Below, piece by piece: positions 1 through 5,251 of a stretch of 6,567 nt of DNA. The first letter of the stretch is position 1; each line of letters opens with the position of its first letter. Under the pieces are notes generated by a model. That model was not told the origin of the DNA and did no database searches. It worked only from the letters and a program-made list of their open reading frames with translations. Source of the DNA: Planctomycetota bacterium (GTDB lineage: Bacteria; Planctomycetota; Phycisphaerae; UBA1845). The stretch spans positions 1 to 6,567 of the forward strand of contig JADFIX010000230.1 in NCBI GenBank assembly GCA_022566435.1, read 5' to 3'. A program made the translations under genes and the position numbers.

Positions 1-2
1 AA

Positions 3-140
3 TGCTGGCTCGAAGGCCGTTCCATCCGGGAAGAGTATCTGATCGTCGACAATGGCAGGTTGGCTGGCGCAGGAGCCCATTCTTACAGTGCGGGCGACGC
101 TACCGGCGGCTCCAAGGAAGCCGAGCGGTTCGGGCAATAG
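3..140 (+). CDS. 3' end of an unrecognised protein gene (partial)
   Basis: An open frame enters from the left edge and runs 45 codons to a TAG at 138-140. Its residues look like real coding sequence rather than a shadow: it has an acidic/basic mix (EGRSIREEYLIVDNGRLAG) and a small glycine/serine-rich tail ending in ERFGQ. I do not recognise the family from the C-terminus alone, and no membrane segment is visible. It lies 76 bases upstream of a second plus-strand start with a strong ribosome binding site, so the two may belong to one operon. The competing frame from position 2 is arginine-rich and looks like a shadow. Confidence 0.45.
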   Translation, partial: CWLEGRSIREEYLIVDNGRLAGAGAHSYSAGDATGGSKEAERFGQ

Positions 141-204
141 ACCGGGTTAGCGGGCGCGTTTACCTTGGGCACGACGATCGCCTGGACCGCAACCTGGCGA
201 TCGG

Positions 205-211
205 TAGGAGG
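205..211 (+). promoter_or_regulatory. Strong Shine-Dalgarno site
   Basis: TAGGAGG lies 5 bases before the ATG at 217. It is the best ribosome binding site in the window and is the main reason to believe a gene starts at 217. Confidence 0.5.
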
Positions 212-216
212 CCAGC

Positions 217-306
217 ATGACGGACAAGAAGACACTAGAGGCTACCGCCAGCGCCATGTGCCGGCGTCGCGACCCCAGCAAGGTGGCGAATGGAGCTCCG
301 ACCGGA
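217..306 (+). CDS. 5' end of a gene cut off by a junction (hypothetical)
   Basis: ATG at 217 follows a strong Shine-Dalgarno site and opens with MTDKKTLEATASAMCRRRD, a plausible soluble protein N-terminus. After about residue 20-28 the frame turns into proline/arginine/serine-rich sequence, which is the antisense of the corC coding region, and it then runs to a stop at 426. I infer that only the first part is real and that the gene is broken somewhere between about 270 and 311. The opening residues faintly recall N-termini of PaaI-type hotdog thioesterases, but this is too short to assign. The end coordinate is a guess at the breakpoint. Confidence 0.3.
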
Positions 307-310
307 CCCG

Positions 311-862
311 TCACCCGTCGTCCTGTCCGGAGCCGCCGCGCTGGGTCGAGCGTCGTCGGACCATCAGGGTCTGCGCCCGCCGACTGTCCGCGCGCACCAC
401 ACGCATGTCGAAGTCGCCCAGGTTGAGCCGCTCGCCACGACGCGGGACGTGGCCCAACTCGTGCATGACCAGGCCACCGATGGTGGCGAACTCCTCGTCC
501 GGGAACGACGCGCCGAAGTACTGGTTGAACTCCTTGATCGGTGTGAGCGCCTGGACCAGCCAGCGGTCCTCACCATCGCGTGTGATGGTGTCTTCCTCAT
601 CGATGTCGTGCTCGTCATCGATCTCGCCAACGATCTGCTCCAGCACATCCTCGATGGTGATCAGTCCGGCGGTCCCACCGAACTCGTCGACCACGATCGC
701 CATGTGGTTGTGAGTGGCGCGGAACTCGCTGAGCAGCGTATCGAGGCGTTTGCTCTCCGGGATCCGCACCACGGGCCTCAGACATTCGCTGATGTCGAAG
801 CGGCCACTGTCGTCACCGAGCACCCGGAGCAGGTCCTTCGCCAGCAGGATGCCGACGACCGA
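311..862 (-). CDS. corC: CorC/HlyC-type CBS-domain protein, N-terminus missing
   Basis: This is the C-terminal part of a CorC-family protein, linked to magnesium and cobalt homeostasis; E. coli CorC is encoded near ybeY and lnt. Read on the minus strand it starts at VVGILLAKDLLR, the end of the first CBS domain. It continues through the second CBS domain (PESKRLDTLLSEFR, HMAIVVDEFGGTAGLITIED, VLEQIVGEIDDEHD) and the C-terminal CorC_HlyC domain (EFNQYFGASFPDEEFATIGG, HELGHVPRRGERL, RVVRADSRR) to a TGA at 311-313. Full-length CorC is about 290 residues. Here roughly the first 110, including most of CBS1, are absent. The frame stays open up to a possible ATG at 988, but the residues coded by 863-988 do not resemble CorC and are antisense to the oppA-type fragment. 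The expected downstream lnt gene is not seen. Family assignment is firm; functionality is unlikely. Confidence 0.85.
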   Translation of the reverse strand, partial: SVVGILLAKDLLRVLGDDSGRFDISECLRPVVRIPESKRLDTLLSEFRATHNHMAIVVDEFGGTAGLITIEDVLEQIVGEIDDEHDIDEEDTITRDGEDRWLVQALTPIKEFNQYFGASFPDEEFATIGGLVMHELGHVPRRGERLNLGDFDMRVVRADSRRAQTLMVRRRSTQRGGSGQDDG

Positions 863-869
863 ACCGACC

Positions 870-1091
870 AGCGTCGTGGTCCGCGCTTCCCCGACCGCGG
901 CGGCGGTGTCGGACGCGAATCGGCGGGCGCGGTTGCTGCGACAGGCGGAGCGCCTGATCGTGGAAGAAGATTGTCCCATCCTCCCCATTCTTCACTATGC
1001 GCAACCGATCGCCATCAAGCCGTGGGTCGAGGGACTTTATCCCAACGCCCGACTGCGGTTTCCCTTTCGATTCGTGCGGGTTAACCGATGA
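870..1091 (+). CDS. C-terminal fragment of a peptide-binding protein (OppA/DppA family)
   Basis: The last 70 or so codons of a periplasmic or lipid-anchored extracellular solute-binding protein (SBP family 5), which captures peptides for the downstream permease. Visible signs are RRARLLRQAERLIVEEDCPI and LPILHYAQPIAIKPWVEGLY, typical of the family's C-terminal lobe, followed by a short tail ending VRVNR and TGA at 1089-1091. The TGA overlaps the ATG of oppB as ATGA, the usual coupling in opp operons. Upstream of about 870 the same frame is antisense to corC and loses resemblance, so around 450 or more N-terminal residues, including the signal peptide, are missing. The exact start of homology is uncertain by about 15 bases. 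Confidence 0.72.
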   Translation, partial: SVVVRASPTAAAVSDANRRARLLRQAERLIVEEDCPILPILHYAQPIAIKPWVEGLYPNARLRFPFRFVRVNR

Positions 1092-2008
1092 TCGCGGTCA
1101 TCCTGCGGCGGTTGATGCTCGGTGTGGTCACGATCGCATGCGTCTACACTTTGACGTTCCTGATGGTCATTACCATTCCGGGCAATCCGCTACGGCAATC
1201 CGATCGGAATCTTCCGCCCGAAGCGGAGCAGGCGCTCCGCGTGCGTTACAACATGGACAACAACTGGCTCTATTTCCGCCAGTTCATCGTCGGTGCGGTG
1301 CACGGCGACTTCGGACCGACCTTTACCTACGCCGATTGGACGTGTAGCCAGATCATCGCGGATGCCTTGCCGGTGTCGGTGGTGCTGGGTTTCCTGGCGG
1401 TGCTCTTCGCGGTGGTCGTCGGCGTACCGCTTGGGGTGATCAGCGCCGTCAAGCGCGGCGGTGCGCTCGATCTCGCGTCCTTGAGTTTGGTTCTGACCTG
1501 CATGTCCCTGCCGACGTTTGTCACCGGGTCGGGATTGCTCATTGTGTTCGGCGTTTATTTGCAATGGGCGCCGGTAGGGGGGTGGGGCACGGTGGCCCAT
1601 CTGCCGCTACCCGCATTGACACTTTCGTTGCCCTTCATAGCCTACATCGCCCGGCTGACCCGTGCCGGGATGCTCGACGTGCTCGGTAGCGACTTCATCC
1701 GTACGGCGCTGGCCAAGGGCGTTAGTCGGCAAAGCGCGGTCTGGAACCATGCCCTGCGCGTGGCGTTCCTGCCCGTGTTGAGCTACCTCGGACCGGCCAT
1801 GGCCCAGGCGATGACCGGTTCGTTCGTGGTCGAGAAAGTTTTCGGCGTACCGGGGTTGGGTCAGCACTTCGTGAACGCGGCCCTGAATCTGGATGCGGGC
1901 CTGATCCTCGCCTGTGTGTTGGTTTACTCGACCATCCTTGTCGCTTTCAACCTGGTCGTCGACGTGTTGTATGGTTGGCTCGATCCACGAATAGCGGGAG
2001 CGGTATGA
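1088..2008 (+). CDS. oppB: Peptide ABC transporter permease, OppB/DppB type
   Basis: One of two inner-membrane channel subunits of a peptide importer. The 306 residues match the usual family length. A first membrane helix lies at about 10-29, followed by an extracytoplasmic segment containing GDFGPTFTYADWT. Further helices lie at about 96-120, 132-157, 173-190, 226-248 and 272-294. The cytoplasmic EAA loop that contacts the ATPase is at about 203-230 (FIRTALAKGVSRQSAVWNHA, then LRVAFLPV). The family motifs VEKVFGVPGLGQHFV (248-262) and LYGWLDPRI (294-302) are present. The start is fixed by the ATGA overlap with the upstream fragment; the Shine-Dalgarno site is weak, so translation probably depends on coupling. 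Substrate (di- versus oligopeptide) cannot be told, so Opp versus Dpp naming is arbitrary. Confidence 0.93.
   Translation: MIAVILRRLMLGVVTIACVYTLTFLMVITIPGNPLRQSDRNLPPEAEQALRVRYNMDNNWLYFRQFIVGAVHGDFGPTFTYADWTCSQIIADALPVSVVLGFLAVLFAVVVGVPLGVISAVKRGGALDLASLSLVLTCMSLPTFVTGSGLLIVFGVYLQWAPVGGWGTVAHLPLPALTLSLPFIAYIARLTRAGMLDVLGSDFIRTALAKGVSRQSAVWNHALRVAFLPVLSYLGPAMAQAMTGSFVVEKVFGVPGLGQHFVNAALNLDAGLILACVLVYSTILVAFNLVVDVLYGWLDPRIAGAV
1996..2000 (+). promoter_or_regulatory. Shine-Dalgarno site supporting the oppC start at 2005
   Basis: GGGAG sits 4 bases before the ATG at 2005. That ATG overlaps the oppB stop as ATGA. Together these favour 2005 over the in-frame TTG at 1975, which would add ten residues and overlap oppB by 34 bases. 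Confidence 0.5.
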
Positions 2009-3036
2009 CCATGCCCAGCGCCGATACCATTTTTTCGGGCGGTACGTTGCGATCGATGCGGCGGCTTGGAAAGCGGTATCCCTCGGCCGTGGTCGCCGCG
2101 ATTGTACTTTTTTCGATGGTGACCGCGGGTGCCGCGTCGCTTCCCTATTCGGTCCGTTGGTTCAACGTGCAGGACCTCGGTGCGGGGATCCGGCACGCCC
2201 CGTCCATTACGCCGGCGGTGCCCGAGGAACCGTACTTGCCCGACCGCTCGGACCTAGAGGCGACTGAACTGGGCGCACTGGGCGGAGCGGCCTATCGGCT
2301 CACGTCGCTACTGGGCCACGACGATCTGGGGAGGAGTCTACTGTACCGATTGCTTCCGGGGTTTCTGGTGAGTCTGGGAATCGGGCTCGGGGCGGCTGTG
2401 ATGGCGATCATCATTGGTGTGCTATGGGGTGCGGTGGCCGGTTTGATTGGCGGACGGCTCGATTCGCTCATGATGCGTGTCGTGGACGTGCTGTACGGGC
2501 TGCCCTACATTTTGATGGTCATTCTGCTGAAGATCGCACTGACTCGGCCGCTGACGTCGCTTCTCGGCGATCGAACGCGATACGCCGAGGTGTTGATTCT
2601 CTTCATCGCGATCGGTGGTGTGAGTTGGCTGACCATGGCCCGCGTGGTGCGCGGGCAGGTGTTGGCGTTGCGGAATCGTGCGTTCGTAGAGGCCTCGCGC
2701 CTTTGCGGTGCGGGGACGTGGCATATTCTCCGGCGGCACATTTTTCCGAATCTCGCGGGTCCGGTCATCGTCTACGGGCTGCTGGTGATTCCGCAGGCGA
2801 TCTTGCAGGAGTCGTTCTTGAGTTTTCTGGGGATCGGGGTGCCGCAGCCGATTCCCTCGCTCGGACGTTTGGCGGCCGACGGGGTGGAAGCGGTCAACGC
2901 CTTTGTCGGATTCTGGTGGTTACTCGTGTTTCCCTGTGCGACTTTGGTTGTCACCTTACTGGCACTGAATATCATTGGCGACGCCCTGCGTGATGCCATG
3001 GATCCAAAGTCGAGGGCGGCGTCTTTGTTGGCGTGA
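2005..3036 (+). CDS. oppC: Peptide ABC transporter permease, OppC/DppC type
   Basis: Second channel subunit, partner of OppB. From the ATG at 2005 it is 343 residues. A first helix lies at about 28-47. A long extracytoplasmic stretch (48-100) is rich in proline and acidic residues and somewhat longer than in E. coli OppC. The family motif is seen as LLGHDDLGRSLLYRLLPG (102-119), where the classic form has GTDxxGRD. Helices follow at about 121-148, 157-178, 195-212, 251-270 and 300-325. The EAA loop is at about 228-250 (VEASRLCGAGTWHILRRHIF). The conserved ESFLSFLGIGVPQPIPSLG (269-287) is present. It overlaps oppB by 4 bases and ends in TGA at 3034-3036. The phrase YGLPYILMVILLKIALTRPL is, to my recollection, a planctomycete-like variant; that is an impression, not a search result. 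Confidence 0.93.
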   Translation: MTMPSADTIFSGGTLRSMRRLGKRYPSAVVAAIVLFSMVTAGAASLPYSVRWFNVQDLGAGIRHAPSITPAVPEEPYLPDRSDLEATELGALGGAAYRLTSLLGHDDLGRSLLYRLLPGFLVSLGIGLGAAVMAIIIGVLWGAVAGLIGGRLDSLMMRVVDVLYGLPYILMVILLKIALTRPLTSLLGDRTRYAEVLILFIAIGGVSWLTMARVVRGQVLALRNRAFVEASRLCGAGTWHILRRHIFPNLAGPVIVYGLLVIPQAILQESFLSFLGIGVPQPIPSLGRLAADGVEAVNAFVGFWWLLVFPCATLVVTLLALNIIGDALRDAMDPKSRAASLLA

Positions 3037-3247
3037 CGGGTGCTGGTGTCATGAGAGAGGCGATGCCAAGACCGCATGAATCGACATGACCGAACCGAGC
3101 CGCGCGTGTAAGCAAGCGGTCTGACTCTTTCGGAGAAAACGCTCCCTTCGGGCTTCCTCTTCGGTCGCCCTCAGGGTCGCGGCTCGGAAATAGTTTCGGG
3201 ATATACGAGTTCAAGACGACTTTGCGCAGTCGTCGTGAGTATGCGAT
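3037..3247. other. Intergenic gap inside the transporter operon, with inverted repeats
   Basis: The 211 bases between oppC and oppD hold no credible gene. There is a 10-bp perfect inverted repeat (CCGAGCCGCG at 3095-3104 and CGCGGCTCGG at 3178-3187) enclosing 73 bases. Closer to oppD is a hairpin at 3215-3234. The gap contrasts with the tight ATGA coupling of the two upstream genes, so oppD may have its own promoter or a structured leader. I could not pick out a convincing -35/-10 pair. Confidence 0.45.
3215..3234 (+). repeat. Perfect 7-bp hairpin just upstream of oppD
   Basis: GACGACT (3215-3221), loop TTGCGC, AGTCGTC (3228-3234). It ends 13 bases before the oppD ATG and so lies at the edge of the ribosome landing zone. 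No T-run follows, so it is not a classic terminator. An operator or translational control hairpin is possible but unproven. Confidence 0.45.
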
Positions 3248-4363
3248 ATGGAATCCATACTGCAAATCCAAAACCTTGGCGTTTCATTTCGCCGCGATGG
3301 AAAGGCGATGCCCGTCGTAGACGGCATGTCCCTTCACGTGCCGCAAGGGGCGACGGTGGCCTTGGTGGGGGAGAGCGGCTGCGGTAAGAGCGTGACCGCG
3401 CTATCCGTTCTTCGCTTGGTACCACGGCCACCGGCCTGTTTCGAATCGGGTCGTGTCCTGTTTCACGATTCGCCGGACGGCGGTGCGGTCGATCTTCTGA
3501 CCATAAGCGAGCGTGATCTGCGACGAATTCGCGGACGGCGGATCGCCATGATTTTTCAGGAGCCCATGACTGCCCTCAATCCGGTCATGACGGTCGGGCA
3601 GCAGATTGTCGAAGCCGTTCAAGTCCACCGGTCGATCGACCGGCGTGCGGCCCGGGATCTCGCCGTCGAGGCTCTGCGAAGCGTTCGAATCGACGATCCT
3701 CAGCAGCGGGTCGACGCCTATCCCCACCAGCTTTCGGGCGGCATGCGTCAGCGGGCGATGATCGCTATGGCCTTGATCTGCGAGCCCGCGCTGCTGATCG
3801 CCGATGAGCCGACCACGGCGCTGGATCCGACCATTCAGTTGCAGCTTCTGACGTTGTTGAAGGAAATGCAGCGTCAATCGGGTCTGAGCATCTTGCTGAT
3901 TACGCACGATCTCGGAGCGGTTCGTGAGTTCGCGGATTATGTCTACGTCATGTACGCCGGTCGAATCGTCGAGCAGGCGCCGGTCGACAAGCTGTACGCC
4001 AACCCACTCCATCCCTACACGCAAGGCTTACTCCGCTGCACGCCGCGATTGGACGGTCCGCGCGATCGGCTGGAAGTCATCCCCGGCACCGTGCCCGACT
4101 TCTCTCAACTGCCGACCGGCTGTCGCTTTCATCCGCGCTGCCAACTGACGAGGGACCGCGCGGCGGAAACGCCGGAAGAGGCTTTGCCCATCAGAATCGA
4201 TACTCAGGGTAGCGGTCGGCCGGACCGTGTAATTGACGAAAATGACGCCGCTGCGCGCGTCCTCCGTCGCTGTGTCGAGCCATGTGTGGGTCAGCCCTCC
4301 GGCGCGCCGGCGCTTCAATCCTTCGGTCCGGATCACTTCGCGGCCTGCTGGCTCGTTGAGTGA
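3248..4363 (+). CDS. oppD: Peptide ABC transporter ATP-binding protein, OppD/DppD type
   Basis: Cytoplasmic ATPase that powers peptide import through OppB/OppC. The 371 residues carry all nucleotide-binding motifs: Walker A GESGCGKS (41-48), Q-loop FQEPMTALNP (103-112), signature LSGGMRQ (162-168), Walker B LLIADEP (182-188) with catalytic Glu187, D-loop TALD (190-193) and switch His220 in THDL. The oligopeptide-transporter C-terminal region follows, with NPLHPYTQGLL (252-262) and GCRFHPRC (291-298). That tail is longer than in E. coli OppD/DppD. Cys292 and Cys298 are present, but the next cysteines come only at 342, 346 and 367, separated by an insert at about 305-338. The Shine-Dalgarno site is weak. 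No OppF follows. The ATG at 3241 is out of frame, so 3248 is the best start. Confidence 0.93.
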   Translation: MESILQIQNLGVSFRRDGKAMPVVDGMSLHVPQGATVALVGESGCGKSVTALSVLRLVPRPPACFESGRVLFHDSPDGGAVDLLTISERDLRRIRGRRIAMIFQEPMTALNPVMTVGQQIVEAVQVHRSIDRRAARDLAVEALRSVRIDDPQQRVDAYPHQLSGGMRQRAMIAMALICEPALLIADEPTTALDPTIQLQLLTLLKEMQRQSGLSILLITHDLGAVREFADYVYVMYAGRIVEQAPVDKLYANPLHPYTQGLLRCTPRLDGPRDRLEVIPGTVPDFSQLPTGCRFHPRCQLTRDRAAETPEEALPIRIDTQGSGRPDRVIDENDAAARVLRRCVEPCVGQPSGAPALQSFGPDHFAACWLVE

Positions 4364-4376
4364 CTCTCGGTCACTC
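4358..4376 (+). terminator. Hairpin over the oppD stop codon
   Basis: GAGTGAC (4358-4364), loop TCTCG, GTCACTC (4370-4376): a perfect 7-bp stem containing the TGA stop. It is placed like the end of the operon but lacks a following T-run, so intrinsic termination is doubtful. Confidence 0.3.
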
Positions 4377-4439
4377 GATCGGGCACCGCGCGAGAGTGGT
4401 GGCACACCGATCGTCCTTCGCCGCGCGTACGCTCTACGC

Positions 4440-4484
4440 TTCGTGTGCGTTCGCGATTCGCCCCTTTTGTTCGTGTGCGTTCGC
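4440..4484. repeat. 15-bp direct repeat, 30-bp period
   Basis: TTCGTGTGCGTTCGC occurs at 4440-4454 and again, unchanged, at 4470-4484. The second copy forms most of the loop of the hairpin at 4460-4495. Only two copies are seen, so this is not a CRISPR array. Confidence 0.7.
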
Positions 4485-4495
4485 CACAAAGGGGC
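4460..4495. repeat. Imperfect 10-bp hairpin downstream of oppD
   Basis: GCCCCTTTTGT (4460-4470) pairs with ACAAAGGGGC (4486-4495), with one bulged T and a 15-base loop made of the direct-repeat unit. It could be a transcription end in either direction, but no clear T-run follows on either side. Confidence 0.4.
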
Positions 4496-4559
4496 AGCCA
4501 CATGTCAGCCTTGTGGCACGAAAGCGTGGGAGAGGAGGAAGAAAAGTGACGAATTTCTG

Positions 4560-4870
4560 AAACCTCTCGTAGGAACGCTGCGGGTGCGATTCCCGTCCGG
4601 TAGAGCTGGCCAGCAGCCGGAAGCGAGTCTTGCGTGCCGCGCAAGTGATTGGCGGTGCGAAGCGTAGACAGCGAGTGCGAAGGCCGTGCTATTGAGCCTC
4701 GAAATTGTTCCACGTGGAACCCCTTGCTTTGGCTGTCGATGGGGGCCGCGTCGCTGCACCGTAAGTGGCCTGGTGCAGGCGATTCCACCGGGGTCGAAGA
4801 ACATGACGAACGCACATGTGGGTCCCTCATGAACGTGGGAGGCCCTGGCGCCTCCGTCCGCTAAAGCGGC
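4560..4870 (+). ncRNA. Possible group II intron remnant (domains I to IV), no reverse transcriptase
   Basis: This stretch has no credible ORF but a dense chain of local stems. These are CGGG/CCCG with a 7-base loop (4581-4595), CCGG/CCGG (4597-4600 and 4617-4620) around the palindrome GCTGGCCAGC (4605-4614), CTTGCG/CGCAAG (4629-4645), AGGC/GCCT (4681-4699), GGAGGC/GCCTCC (4838-4855) and CCGC/GCGG (4858-4869). Phrases such as GGGTGCGATTCCC, GCGAAGCGTAGACAG and GAACGTGGGAGGCCC resemble, from memory, the 5' half of bacterial group II introns. No domain V hairpin (AGC...GNRA...) and no maturase or reverse transcriptase are found downstream, so if real it is a 3'-truncated relic. The boundaries are rough. 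Other structured RNA remains possible. Confidence 0.4.
4706..4721. promoter_or_regulatory. parS: parS-like centromere site (ParB binding)
   Basis: TGTTCCACGTGGAACC contains a perfect 14-bp palindrome, GTTCCACGTGGAAC (4707-4720). It agrees with the parS consensus bound by chromosomal ParB proteins, in the Pseudomonas form with CC/GG at the inner positions (B. subtilis form TGTTTCACGTGAAACA). ParB loads here to organise and segregate the chromosome origin region. parS sites usually lie within a limited distance of the replication origin, often in or next to genes such as parAB and gidB, none of which is in this window. It lies inside the stretch that resembles a group II intron, so a role as an RNA stem cannot be excluded. 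Confidence 0.6.
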
Positions 4871-5251
4871 AGAAGGGCAGCCGGACCCAATGTCCTGGCC
4901 TACAGACGTTTGGATGCCCGACGTCTACGAAGGAGCGAACAAGGCGGCGTCCGGAGCGTCTTTCTTCTGCTCGATAGCGGACGTCTGGCTCCGAACTTGC
5001 GCAATCGCTGACTTTGGGCGTAAATCCATGAAAACCGCCCTCCGCATTGGGATGCACCCCTGTCGCCTGGGGTTTACCCCGTATCGTCCGAGAAGTCCGC
5101 GCAAGAGACGCTGTTTCCATTCATTCGTGAGAGTGATCGGACGTCGATCTTCGGCCGGGTCGATGTTTACTAAGAGACACGACGTGCGTGCCGATGGTCA
5201 TCATAGACCGAGAGGCACGATGCCGAGCGACGACGCGCGTGTGTTTCGTTC
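4871..5251. other. Stretch without a convincing gene upstream of the kinase
   Basis: Open frames exist on both strands here, but their translations are compositionally odd (rich in Arg, Ser, Cys, Trp and His) and match no family I recognise. A small inverted repeat, AGACGT/ACGTCT, lies at about 4904-4925. I see no clear promoter, tRNA or terminator. It presumably holds the kinase promoter and perhaps the degraded 3' part of the intron-like element. Confidence 0.35.

Noticed and set aside
863..988. N-terminal extension of the corC frame to an ATG at 988.
   Set aside because: The residues are unlike CBS1 or the CorC N-terminus and are antisense to well-supported binding-protein sequence.
290..1084. 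A long plus-strand open frame of 264 codons.
   Set aside because: It is the antisense shadow of the corC fragment, continuing into an alternative frame of the oppA-type fragment. Its translation matches no family.
1975..2004. An upstream TTG start for oppC.
   Set aside because: It would deepen the overlap with oppB to 34 bases. The ATG at 2005 has the ATGA overlap, a nearby GGGAG and fits family length.
4440..4484. CRISPR array.
   Set aside because: Only two short copies with a 15-base gap exist, and no cas genes are present.
4570..4600. A tRNA-like T-arm (5-bp stem with loop TGCGATT).
   Set aside because: The T-loop breaks the TTCRANY consensus and no acceptor, D-arm or anticodon stem can be paired with it. 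The nearby CTGAAAC has no matching anticodon stem.
4575..4700. Cobalamin riboswitch, suggested by a GGTGCGATTCC-like string.
   Set aside because: The B12-box and the rest of the conserved core do not follow in order, and no cobalamin gene is nearby.
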